From an uncultured Faecalibacterium sp. (lineage in GTDB: Bacteria > Bacillota > Clostridia > Oscillospirales > Ruminococcaceae): DNA of 27,715 nucleotides. The stretch lies in assembly GCA_934525735.1 (NCBI GenBank), contig CAKSZM010000015.1:1-27715 (forward strand), written 5' to 3'. Below the pieces are notes generated by a model that saw only the letters and a list, made by a program, of their open reading frames with translations, was not told the origin of the DNA and made no database searches. The translations under genes and the position numbers were made by a program. This document shows, piece by piece, positions 1-6,356 of the stretch (its first letter is position 1; every line of letters begins with the position of its first letter).

Positions 1-573
1 CACAAGAAGCTGGCTACCACCTTCATCTACGTTACCCACGACCAGACCGAGGCTATGACCATGGGCGACCGTATCGTCGTTATGAAGGACGGTATCATCC
101 AGCAGGTCGATACCCCGCAGAACCTGTACGATATGCCGTGCAACATGTTCGTTGCAGGCTTCATCGGCAGCCCCCAGATGAACTTCCTGGACGGCACCCT
201 GATCAAGAAGGGCGAGCTGTACGGCATTGACCTGGGCGGCGACGTGATCCCCCTGCCCAAGGAGAAGACCGCCGACGGCAAGCTGGATGCTTACGTTGGC
301 AAGAAGGTCAAGATGGGCATCCGTCCCGAGGATATCGACGACGAGCCCGAGTTCATGGCAAAGCACACCGACTGCCAGCTGGATGCTCAGGTCGATGTCT
401 CTGAGATGATGGGTGCTGAGATCTACCTGTACCTGGAGTACAAGGGCAACAAGATGACCGCCCGCGTGGCTCCCACCTCCAAGGCACGCAACGGAGACAC
501 CGTCCGCGTGGCATTCGATCCCCACAAGGTGCACCTGTTCGACATCGAGACCGAGCAGACCATCCTGAACTAA
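1..573 (+). CDS. ABC transporter ATP-binding protein, MalK/UgpC/MsmK type (5'-truncated)
   Basis: The reading frame is open from base 1, so the gene starts upstream and only its C-terminal 190 residues are visible. They begin just before the H-loop (YVTHDQTEAM). The D-loop/H-loop tail is followed by the usual regulatory extension, GFIGSPQMNF and a TOBE-type beta domain with the GIRPEDI motif. This layout is typical of the ATPases that power carbohydrate ABC importers of the MalK/UgpC/MsmK group, which often serve several permeases. Walker A and the signature motif lie outside the window. A strong terminator follows the stop codon, so it is the last gene of its transcript. The substrate cannot be told from this fragment. 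Confidence 0.93.
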   Translation, partial: HKKLATTFIYVTHDQTEAMTMGDRIVVMKDGIIQQVDTPQNLYDMPCNMFVAGFIGSPQMNFLDGTLIKKGELYGIDLGGDVIPLPKEKTADGKLDAYVGKKVKMGIRPEDIDDEPEFMAKHTDCQLDAQVDVSEMMGAEIYLYLEYKGNKMTARVAPTSKARNGDTVRVAFDPHKVHLFDIETEQTILN

Positions 574-614
574 GCAAACTTTGCGTCGATCATTTTTGAT
601 CCTCCTATCATAAG

Positions 615-652
615 AAAAACCGCCGAAGGGAAACCTCCGGCGGTTTTTCGTT
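615..652 (+). terminator. Rho-independent terminator of the ABC ATPase gene
   Basis: An 11-bp perfect stem (AAAAACCGCCG at 615-625 with CGGCGGTTTTT at 638-648) is followed by a T-rich tract, about 40 bases after the stop codon. Confidence 0.9.
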
Positions 653-663
653 TTGGGGAAAAA

Positions 664-750
664 CCTCTCAGTCTGCTCCCCGAAGAGGGGAGCTTAACTC
701 CCTCAGTCGCCTACGGCGACAGCTCCCTCAGGGAGGGAGCCTTTGGAGTG
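664..750. repeat. Short intergenic folded repeat (REP/MITE-like)
   Basis: Three nested or adjacent inverted repeats are packed into about 80 bases: GCTCCCC/GGGGAGC (675-681/687-693), CTCCCTC/GAGGGAG (698-704/733-739) and, inside the latter, GTCGCC/GGCGAC (706-711/715-720). The compact multi-hairpin form resembles the abundant intergenic repeats of Faecalibacterium and relatives; this is recalled, not checked. It encodes nothing visible. Copy number in the genome would settle it. Confidence 0.55.
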
Positions 751-875
751 ACGGGAAAGTTTTCGGTATTGCAAAAAGGCGTCCCTAAGATGGGCGGCTT
801 CCCACACGGCACCGCGCTTCCGTAAGAAGCGGCGCTGTAAATGCCGTTTTCCTTCACGACCCCACCCGTGAAAAT

Positions 876-911
876 GGGGTTCAGAAACGCCCGCAGGCGT
901 TTCTGAACCCC
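876..911. terminator. 16-bp perfect inverted repeat, probable terminator of the minus-strand operon
   Basis: GGGGTTCAGAAACGCC (876-891) and GGCGTTTCTGAACCCC (896-911) form a perfect 16-bp stem with a CGCA loop. It lies about 60 bases past the LysR stop codon. On the minus strand the following T-tract is short (CATTTTC), so termination may be imperfect. The stretch 751-875 holds no gene, only weak hairpins. Confidence 0.55.
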
Positions 912-969
912 GAAATAAAAATATTTCTTCCGCTGATTATGCCCAGAGCAACGCGGCGGGCATTTCGAA

Positions 970-1860
970 TCATTTTATCTGTGCCCCTTGCCGCACCAGC
1001 TCGATGAACACATTCATTTGCGGGGTCACCCACTTGTCCCGGTGGTGGAACAGCTGCCGGTGCATCTCGACCGCACAGTCCGGCACGTTCAGCCGGACCA
1101 GACGCCCTGCTGCCAGCGCCGGACGTACAACGTATTCCGGCAAAAAGGAAAGCCCCATGCCCTGCTCCACCATCTGGCACAGCAGAGCGGCGCTGCCCAG
1201 CTCCAGATAGGGGTGAACGGACAGCCCCCGGGCGGCGAGGCGCTGATCCAGTGCGTCGCGGTAGCTCATGCCCCGTTCGGTGAGCAGAAACTCCTGCTTT
1301 GTCAGCTCTTCCAGCGTGACCGCTTCCTGCCCGGCCAGCGGGTGCCCGACCGGCGCAATAAAGCAGACCGGCTCCGGCACGTCGGCGGCCGGCACGATGT
1401 TCGGCTGCAGCAGGGGCTGATCCAGCGTGTAGCAAAGATCCACCTGATTGGTGGCCAGCATCTGCAGCATCCCGTCGGCGGTGGCGGTGCAGAGCACCAG
1501 CTCCACCTGCGGGCAGAGCGCGTGGTAGCGCTTCAGCAGACTGGGAAGAAAGGCGGAACATACCGAGTCCGCCAGCGCGATGCGCAGGCTGCCGCTGACC
1601 TGCCGGGCGGGCTGCAGCGCGGCCTGCGCCTGTTCTGCTGTGACCAGCAGGGTGCGTGCATAGCCCAGAAAAGTCTGCCCGGCGTCGGTCAGGCGGACCG
1701 TCTTGCCCACCCGGTCGAACAGCGGCGCGCCCAGCTCGGCTTCCAGCTGTGCGATCTGGGAGGATACTGCCGACTGGGAATAGCCCAGCTGCCGGGCTGT
1801 GCGGGAAAAGCTGTGCAGCTCAGCGATGTGCAGAAAGGTGTTGATATTCCGCAGTTCCAT
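970..1860 (-). CDS. LysR-family transcriptional regulator
   Basis: The 296-aa protein has the full LysR layout. The N-terminal winged HTH includes SFSRTARQLGYSQSAVSSQI at about residues 17-36 and the wing-side stretch APLFDRVGKTVRLTDAG. A linker helix and a type-2 periplasmic-binding-like effector domain follow (about residues 90-290). The length is normal for the family. It is the last gene of a minus-strand run and begins 12 bases after the trmO stop codon, with a GAGAGG Shine-Dalgarno overlapping that stop. LysR proteins usually control a divergent neighbour or their own operon. No divergent partner is adjacent here, so the target and ligand are unknown. Confidence 0.93.
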   Translation of the reverse strand: MELRNINTFLHIAELHSFSRTARQLGYSQSAVSSQIAQLEAELGAPLFDRVGKTVRLTDAGQTFLGYARTLLVTAEQAQAALQPARQVSGSLRIALADSVCSAFLPSLLKRYHALCPQVELVLCTATADGMLQMLATNQVDLCYTLDQPLLQPNIVPAADVPEPVCFIAPVGHPLAGQEAVTLEELTKQEFLLTERGMSYRDALDQRLAARGLSVHPYLELGSAALLCQMVEQGMGLSFLPEYVVRPALAAGRLVRLNVPDCAVEMHRQLFHHRDKWVTPQMNVFIELVRQGAQIK

Positions 1861-1872
1861 AGATGCATCCTC

Positions 1873-2571
1873 TCAGCGGCGGCCGATGCCGGTCACGGTC
1901 AGCACTTCGCCATCCACCCGGAAATGGACTTCCAGCCCGGCAAACTCCATGCCGTATACCCGCTCCGGGTCATGCTGGTAGGAGGGCCGCGGGTCGCTGG
2001 CAAGCACGCCGGTCAGGGCGTCGCGGTCGGCTGCAGGAACCTGCGCCAGCAGGTCGGGCGGGAACTCCACCTGCAGCAGGTGCATCCGGGTCTGCCCGGT
2101 AAAGCCCTCGGAAGCGTCCGGATGGCAGTCGGCGTAGGGAATGTAGGGCTTGATATCGTAGATTGGGGTGCCGTCCATCAGGTCGGCGCCCCGCACGATG
2201 AGCACCGGGCCGACGTCCGGCCGGTGCTCGATGGCCTCCAGCTTGACGCTGGAAAGCCCCAGCGGGTTGGGCCGGAAGGGAGAGCGGGTGGCAAATACGC
2301 CCATGCGGGTGTTGCCGCCCAGACGCGGTGGGCGCACAGTGGGGGACCAGCTGTCCCGCACGGCACCGGAAAACTGCCACACAAGCCAGATGTGGCTGAA
2401 ATCTTCCAGCCCGCGCACGGCGTCGGCGTTGCGGTATTCCGGGGTGAAGACCACTTCGCCCCGCAGGCTGTCCACAAGGCCGCTCTGGCGCGGGATACCG
2501 AACTTGGTGGGAAAGGCAGTATGGATATGTGCGATGACCTTCAAGGTCATTTCTTCGGGTGCTTTGGGCAT
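1873..2571 (-). CDS. trmO: tRNA (N6-threonylcarbamoyl-A37)-N6-methyltransferase TrmO (TsaA/YaeB family)
   Basis: The 232-aa product matches the TrmO/UPF0066 family in length and motifs: IAHIHTAFPTKFGIPRQSG near the N terminus, LEDFSHIWLVWQFS at about residues 55-70, and TRMGVFATRSPFRPNPLGLS at about 89-108. TrmO uses S-adenosylmethionine to N6-methylate t6A37 in ANN-decoding tRNA-Thr and has an unusual beta-barrel fold. The start is supported by AAGGAG seven bases upstream, just past the stop of the 72-aa gene. It lies third in the minus-strand operon. Grouping with an S24 repressor and a LysR regulator gives no obvious functional link. Confidence 0.93.
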   Translation of the reverse strand: MPKAPEEMTLKVIAHIHTAFPTKFGIPRQSGLVDSLRGEVVFTPEYRNADAVRGLEDFSHIWLVWQFSGAVRDSWSPTVRPPRLGGNTRMGVFATRSPFRPNPLGLSSVKLEAIEHRPDVGPVLIVRGADLMDGTPIYDIKPYIPYADCHPDASEGFTGQTRMHLLQVEFPPDLLAQVPAADRDALTGVLASDPRPSYQHDPERVYGMEFAGLEVHFRVDGEVLTVTGIGRR

Positions 2572-2586
2572 AAGGCAGCTCCTTAT

Positions 2587-2805
2587 TCAGTAGATTTTTT
2601 CAATGATGCAGTCCGGCGGGATGCAGTACCGGGCACGAAAGCTTTCCAGCTCCTGCGGGGTGCGGATGAGCTGGACTTCCTCGAAATGGCCGTCAGTGTG
2701 CAGGAACCCGGCAACCTGCTCCCCGGTGCAGATGCTGCACCGCAGGGCGGGCCGCTGCACGGCGGGGTCATAGGAAACCGAGGTTTTCTTTCGGGAAAAG
2801 AACAT
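2587..2805 (-). CDS. 72-aa conserved hypothetical protein with a CxxC knuckle
   Basis: A short ORF begins at ATG 2805 with a strong AGGAGG eight bases upstream, between the S24 gene (20-base gap) and trmO (15-base gap). The product starts MFFSRKKTSVSYDP and contains RCSICTGEQVAGF (Cys23, Cys26) and a further pair Cys61/Cys66 near the C terminus. Small clostridial proteins of this shape are sometimes annotated automatically as aspartate dehydrogenase, but 72 residues cannot hold that enzyme. A zinc-ribbon-like or redox role is possible. No function is assigned. A longer in-frame extension to 3111 overlaps the S24 gene and is discarded as a shadow. Confidence 0.8.
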   Translation of the reverse strand: MFFSRKKTSVSYDPAVQRPALRCSICTGEQVAGFLHTDGHFEEVQLIRTPQELESFRARYCIPPDCIIEKIY

Positions 2806-2825
2806 GGCGGTTCCTCCTGCAATCG

Positions 2826-3446
2826 TTACAGTCCGCGGCAGAAGCCGACGGCCTTGCCCTCGATGCGGATCTCGTTCAGCTGGGGGCCGGTGTAGACCAT
2901 GGGAGGGCAGACGGCGGCGTTGTCGGCCAGCAGCATCACAGTGTCGCCCTGCTGATGAAAATGCTTCAGGGTGGCTTCCTCGCCGATGCGTACTGCGGCG
3001 ATCTCGCCCTGCTCTACTTCGGGCTGGCAGCGGATGCACACGATGTCGCCGTCGCAGATGGTGGGGGACATGCTGTCGCCGTGGCATGTCAGGGCAAAGT
3101 CTGCCCTCCATGCAGCCGGAACACCGATATAACTTTCAATGTTCTGCTCGGCAAGGATGGGGGTACCACAGGCAATGGAACCCACCAGAGGGACTTTCAC
3201 CATCTTCGGCAGCGGTTCAAAACCCGGCGGGGGCGGGCAGAGCGTATCCAGCCCCAGCAGGTAGGCCGGGGTGGTTTCCAGCGCGGCGGCCAGCTCTTCC
3301 AGCTTGGACTGCGGGATGTCGTTGATGCCCTTTTCCAGCTTGGTGATGGAGGACTTGGAGCGGTAGCCCATGCGCTGGGCCAGCTGCTCCTGCGACAGAC
3401 CCAGCTCCTCACGGCGCAGGCGCAGACGGGCGGACAGTTCAGACAT
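2826..3446 (-). CDS. XRE-family/S24 self-cleaving repressor (LexA/CI-like)
   Basis: The 206-aa protein combines an N-terminal XRE helix-turn-helix (residues 5-65, including LGLSQEQLAQRMGYRSKSSI) with a C-terminal S24 peptidase domain. The probable autocleavage site is Cys93-Gly94 in GSIACGTPI. The catalytic dyad is Ser125 (CHGDSMSP) and Lys161 (EEATLKHF). Proteins of this type repress DNA-damage or phage genes until RecA-stimulated cleavage. This could be a housekeeping SOS-like repressor or a phage-derived switch. The adjacent Cro-like gene favours a phage-style origin. It heads the minus-strand operon with its own consensus promoter facing the divergent genes. Confidence 0.92.
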   Translation of the reverse strand: MSELSARLRLRREELGLSQEQLAQRMGYRSKSSITKLEKGINDIPQSKLEELAAALETTPAYLLGLDTLCPPPPGFEPLPKMVKVPLVGSIACGTPILAEQNIESYIGVPAAWRADFALTCHGDSMSPTICDGDIVCIRCQPEVEQGEIAAVRIGEEATLKHFHQQGDTVMLLADNAAVCPPMVYTGPQLNEIRIEGKAVGFCRGL

Positions 3447-3502
3447 ATAAAACCTCTCCTGAAACCATAATGTTGTAAAAATGCGAAGAACACTCCATCC
3501 AT

Positions 3503-3531
3503 AGTATACCAGAAAAGTTCTTAAAAATCAA
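3503..3531 (-). promoter_or_regulatory. Sigma-A promoter of the S24 repressor operon
   Basis: On the minus strand TTGATT (3531-3526) is followed by a 17-base spacer and TATACT (3508-3503), about 57 bases before the repressor start. A TCAAC half-site (3528-3532) overlaps the -35. Confidence 0.8.
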
Positions 3532-3558
3532 CTTCTTTCGGCGAATTTCGAAAAATAG

Positions 3559-3588
3559 GTTGACAGTGAATCAACATGAGAATATAAT
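3559..3588 (+). promoter_or_regulatory. Consensus sigma-A promoter with an overlapping operator-like palindrome
   Basis: TTGACA (3560-3565), a 17-base spacer and TATAAT (3583-3588) form a perfect consensus promoter for the Cro-like gene. GTTGA-N7-TCAAC (3559-3563/3571-3575) overlaps its -35. The same pentamer overlaps the -35 of the divergent promoter, so one regulator, plausibly the S24 protein, could control both. The palindrome's role is inferred. Confidence 0.8.
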
Positions 3589-3638
3589 ACAACCAAAGAT
3601 TGTTATAAACAAAGCCGATAACGAAAAGGAGAACAGAA

Positions 3639-4193
<555 letters not shown>

Positions 4194-4194
<1 letters not shown>

Positions 4195-4240
4195 AAAATC
4201 CCCCGAAGCCGTGCAGGAAAGGCAGGCCCGGGGGATTTTT
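4194..4240. terminator. Bidirectional terminator between convergent genes
   Basis: AAAAATCCCCCG (4194-4205) pairs perfectly with CGGGGGATTTTT (4229-4240). A/T tracts on both sides let it serve the plus-strand gene, whose stop codon overlaps the stem, and the minus-strand Cys-rich peptide gene. Confidence 0.88.
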
Positions 4241-4245
4241 GGCGT

Positions 4246-4410
4246 TCAGTGCTTTTTGGGGTCGGGGTTTTCGCAGCGGCTGTGGCAGGAAGCACAGTTG
4301 CCGCCGCAGCCCTCGCCCTTCCAGCCGCCCTGCTTGGAGATCCAGACAACGGCCAGTGCAAACAGCACGATCAGTACGATCAGGGTGATGATTCCGCGAA
4401 GTGTCAGCAT
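4246..4410 (-). CDS. FeoB-associated-type Cys-rich membrane peptide (54 aa)
   Basis: An uninterrupted 54-aa ORF starts at ATG 4410 with GAGGT about eight bases upstream. It encodes one N-terminal membrane helix (IITLIVLIVLFALAVVWI, residues 7-24) followed by a short cytosolic-type tail with Cys35, Cys39, Cys42 and Cys46 (CGGNCASCHSRC). This matches the form of the FeoB-associated Cys-rich membrane proteins that accompany ferrous iron transporters. No feoA or feoB is in the window, so the name describes form only. The terminator at 4194-4240 lies directly after the stop codon. Confidence is good that it is a gene and moderate on the family. Confidence 0.75.
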   Translation of the reverse strand: MLTLRGIITLIVLIVLFALAVVWISKQGGWKGEGCGGNCASCHSRCENPDPKKH

Positions 4411-4522
4411 TTTTTGTTACCTCTTTTCCCGCATGGGGAGTTTCTGGTTCCAGTATACACGATTTCGGCGCAGAGAGCAATGTCTGACGGAAAAGAAAAA
4501 GTGTGATTTTTTTAAAATTGGG

Positions 4523-4551
4523 GCTTGCAATTTGTCAGATGCCGTGCTATA
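4523..4551 (+). promoter_or_regulatory. Promoter of tRNA-Val
   Basis: TTGCAA (4523-4528), a 17-base spacer and TATAAT (4546-4551) lie 44 bases before the tRNA. Confidence 0.85.
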
Positions 4552-4594
4552 ATAATCACGTTCCAGTTCGGAGCGAACAGAACAAAGTGAACAT

Positions 4595-4671
4595 GGAGGA
4601 TTAGCTCAGCTGGTTAGAGCACCTGCATCACACGCAGGGGGTCTGGGGTTCGAGTCCCTAATTCTCCACCA
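4595..4671 (+). tRNA. tRNA-Val (anticodon CAC)
   Basis: The full cloverleaf is visible. The acceptor stem GGAGGAT pairs with ATTCTCC. The D arm is GCTC/GAGC, the anticodon stem CCTGC/GCAGG has loop ATCACAC (anticodon CAC), and the T arm has loop TTCGAGT. CCA is encoded at the 3' end. It has its own promoter and terminator. An inverted degenerate copy of its 3' half follows at about 4705-4732. Confidence 0.96.
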
Positions 4672-4673
4672 CG

Positions 4674-4703
4674 AGGCCGTTGTCGATAGACAACGGCCTT
4701 TTT
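4674..4703 (+). terminator. Terminator of tRNA-Val
   Basis: AGGCCGTTGTC (4674-4684) and GACAACGGCCT (4689-4699) form an 11-bp stem with a GATA loop, followed by a T-run. Confidence 0.93.
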
Positions 4704-4738
4704 CGTGTGTAGAGAATCAGAAAACGCAACCCGTAAGG

Positions 4739-4819
4739 CGGCACGAAGTGCCGTAAGCAATCAGCCCGGTGGGCTGCTGCTTAGCCCGCGAGCGCCACCC
4801 TCTAGGAATGTCTACCGGG
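4739..4819 (+). repeat. Candidate structured RNA/repeat, copy 1
   Basis: This 81-base segment aligns without gaps to 26685-26765 (my count is 68 of 81 identical). Hairpin 1 is CGGCAC-GAA-GTGCCG (4739-4753). Hairpin 2 is AAGCA-at-CAGCCC-ggt-GGGCTG-c-TGCTT (4755-4782). The invariant AGCCCGCG and TAGGAATGTCTACCGGG blocks follow. Relative to copy 2, an A:T pair in hairpin 1 becomes G:C on both sides, a compensatory change. A peptide-coding reading (SNQPGGLLLSPR) is also open in both copies and cannot be excluded. The family is not recognised. Confidence 0.6.
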
Positions 4820-4851
4820 GACGCAGCCGTTCGGCTTGGGATTTTTTCTTT

Positions 4852-4995
4852 ATGGCGAACGGGTTTGGCATGGTTGCCTTGATTTCCCTGTACTTCGTCA
4901 TCAAGTGGGCAGGAAAGAACGGCATAAAAGAAGCCTGTACGGATATTACCGGAAAGAAATCTAATGTAACGTTTTCTCCTTTTGTGCGTTATTAG
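4852..4995 (+). CDS. Doubtful 47-aa hypothetical membrane peptide
   Basis: The ORF from ATG 4852 encodes a peptide with one hydrophobic stretch (GMVALISLYFVIKWAGKNGI, residues 6-25) and a polar tail. No convincing Shine-Dalgarno precedes the ATG; the upstream bases are T-rich. A possible ECF promoter for the next operon lies inside its 3' end (4965-4990). It may be a decayed remnant of a mobile-element peptide. I rate it less likely than not to be expressed. The longer frame starting at 4705 runs through the structured repeat and is not used. Confidence 0.3.
   Translation: MANGFGMVALISLYFVIKWAGKNGIKEACTDITGKKSNVTFSPFVRY
4965..4990 (+). promoter_or_regulatory. Candidate ECF-sigma promoter (autoregulatory)
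   Basis: TGTAAC (4965-4970), a 16-base spacer and CGTT (4987-4990) resemble the TGAAAC-N16-CGTA/C pattern of ECF sigma factors. The site lies 38 bases before the anti-sigma gene of an ECF operon, where an autoregulated promoter is expected. No sigma-A promoter is apparent there. Confidence 0.55.
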
Positions 4996-5027
4996 GGTGA
5001 AACAGCCTGAAAAAGGAGGAAAAGACG

Positions 5028-5714
5028 ATGAAACTGAATTGTGAAGTCATCCGCGATTTACTGCCGCTCTATGCCGAACATATTGCAAGTCCGGCCAGTA
5101 CCGCACTGGTGGAGGAGCATTTGCAGGAATGCGATGCCTGCCGCGCGGAACTGGAACAGATGCAGATGCCAGTGCCCGTATTGCCGGAACCCCGGCCGGA
5201 AGCACCGTTACAGAAGCTCAAAGCCACCCTGCGCCGGAAGAGCCTCCGGGCAGGTGCAGCAGCGGTGCTGGCAGCACTGTGCGCCGTGGCGCTGGTGTTT
5301 TGGATGGGCACGCTCTGTACCCCGGTCACAGCAGAGGAAGCCGGATTCTGGACCTACAGCAAAAAAGAGGACGGTGCCAATCTTTGCGTGCTGGAAGTGC
5401 AGGGAAAGAATGTCCGACTGGAAACAGTCGATGGTTTCAGCTGGGGCAAACCGGACATTACTGTCCGCGCCGTGCGGTACAGTTTCCCGCAGCTCCATGC
5501 GGTGCTGTCTGGGCTGGTGGGCACAGAAAAAGCATCCACCAGCATTACGGTTTCCCGTACGCAATCCCTGACTGTGGAGTGCGCAGACGAAACACGGTAT
5601 TATCTGGACAGCCAGCAGGTGGAGCGCTTCATTGCAGGGGAGAACCCGGACGGCACTGTGCGGTACGGGTATGGCACTGAGGAGCAATACGGACGTGACT
5701 TTGAGAAGGGCTGA
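5028..5714 (+). CDS. Zinc-finger (zf-HC2) anti-sigma factor, membrane-anchored
   Basis: The 228-aa protein begins with a putative zinc-binding anti-sigma domain: Cys5, then His31-x3-Cys35-x2-Cys38 (EEHLQECDACRAEL). A linker rich in Pro and Glu and a single membrane helix at about residues 75-95 follow (AAAVLAALCAVALVFWMGTL). The rest is probably extracytoplasmic. Such proteins hold their partner ECF sigma factor at the membrane until a signal releases it. GGAGG lies a few bases before the ATG. The ECF sigma gene starts two bases after its stop codon. The order is unusual, since the sigma gene normally comes first. Confidence 0.88.
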   Translation: MKLNCEVIRDLLPLYAEHIASPASTALVEEHLQECDACRAELEQMQMPVPVLPEPRPEAPLQKLKATLRRKSLRAGAAAVLAALCAVALVFWMGTLCTPVTAEEAGFWTYSKKEDGANLCVLEVQGKNVRLETVDGFSWGKPDITVRAVRYSFPQLHAVLSGLVGTEKASTSITVSRTQSLTVECADETRYYLDSQQVERFIAGENPDGTVRYGYGTEEQYGRDFEKG

Positions 5715-5716
5715 TT

Positions 5717-6202
5717 ATGGACATTGATACTGTTTACCGGCTCTATTTCAAGGATGTGTACCTGTTTTTGCAGGGGTTGGCCCGCTCGGAACCTCTGGCC
5801 GAAGAGCTGACGCAGGAAACGTTTTTCAAGGCACTGAACGGCCTGAAGGATTTTGACGGAAAGCAGGATGTGCGGGCGTGGCTGTTTACGGTGGCGCGCA
5901 ACTGCTATTACAGCTACTGCCGCAAAACAAAGCATACTGCCCCGCTGGAAGATGCGGAAACAAAACCGGCGGATACGCCGGACATTGCTCAGTTGCTGGT
6001 GGACAAGGATGCAGCTTTTACAGTGCATCAATACCTGCATGAGCTGGAGGAACCGTACAAAGAGGTGTTCAGCCTGCGGGTGTTCGGCGAACTTTCCTTT
6101 GAGAATATTGGAGCCATCTTCGGCCACAATGCCGCATGGGCACGGGTGACCTACTACCGCGCCAAGACAAAACTGCGCACCATGCTGGAAAATAAGACCT
6201 GA
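5717..6202 (+). CDS. ECF-type sigma-70 factor
   Basis: The 161-aa protein contains region 2 (about residues 5-70, with LAEELTQETFFKALNGLKDF and VRAWLFTVARNCYYSYCRK) and region 4 (about residues 110-155, with PYKEVFSLRVFGELSFENIG and the recognition helix near ARVTYYRAKTKL). Region 3 is absent, as in ECF sigmas. It directs RNA polymerase to a small regulon, probably including its own operon. The start follows the anti-sigma stop by two bases, implying translational coupling. A strong terminator ends the operon. The signal sensed is unknown. Confidence 0.93.
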   Translation: MDIDTVYRLYFKDVYLFLQGLARSEPLAEELTQETFFKALNGLKDFDGKQDVRAWLFTVARNCYYSYCRKTKHTAPLEDAETKPADTPDIAQLLVDKDAAFTVHQYLHELEEPYKEVFSLRVFGELSFENIGAIFGHNAAWARVTYYRAKTKLRTMLENKT

Positions 6203-6228
6203 AAGTTCGCGTTTGCAAGCGAAAAAAG

Positions 6229-6273
6229 AAGCGGCCCGGAGCCTGTGCGATACAGGTGCCGGGCCGCTTTTGT
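6229..6273. terminator. Bidirectional terminator
   Basis: AAGCGGCCCGG (6229-6239) pairs with CCGGGCCGCTT (6259-6269), with an inner GCCTGT/ACAGGT stem. T-tracts flank it on both strands, so it can end the sigma operon and the convergent ABC transporter operon. Confidence 0.85.
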
Positions 6274-6356
6274 GATTGATTCCAACTGTTTGTGGGAGTG
6301 ATGGGGGTGCACGAGATGAAGGAGAAAGACAAGGAAAAGCAGAGAGAAAATTGGAA

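Noticed and set aside
988..2895. 635-codon plus-strand frame across LysR and trmO
   Set aside because: The minus-strand genes have clear families and ribosome binding sites; this frame lacks both and is a compositional shadow.
3541..3555. Possible LexA box around CGAATTTCG
   Set aside because: It is a 9-base near-palindrome lacking the GAAC/GTTC arms of the Firmicute LexA site. The GTTGA-N7-TCAAC pairs fit the promoter positions better.
4705..4851. N-terminal extension of the 47-aa ORF through the structured repeat as a 96-aa protein
   Set aside because: Its ATG lies right at the tRNA terminator without a ribosome binding site, and the shared sequence with copy 2 shows RNA-style changes. 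The coding option is only kept as an alternative.
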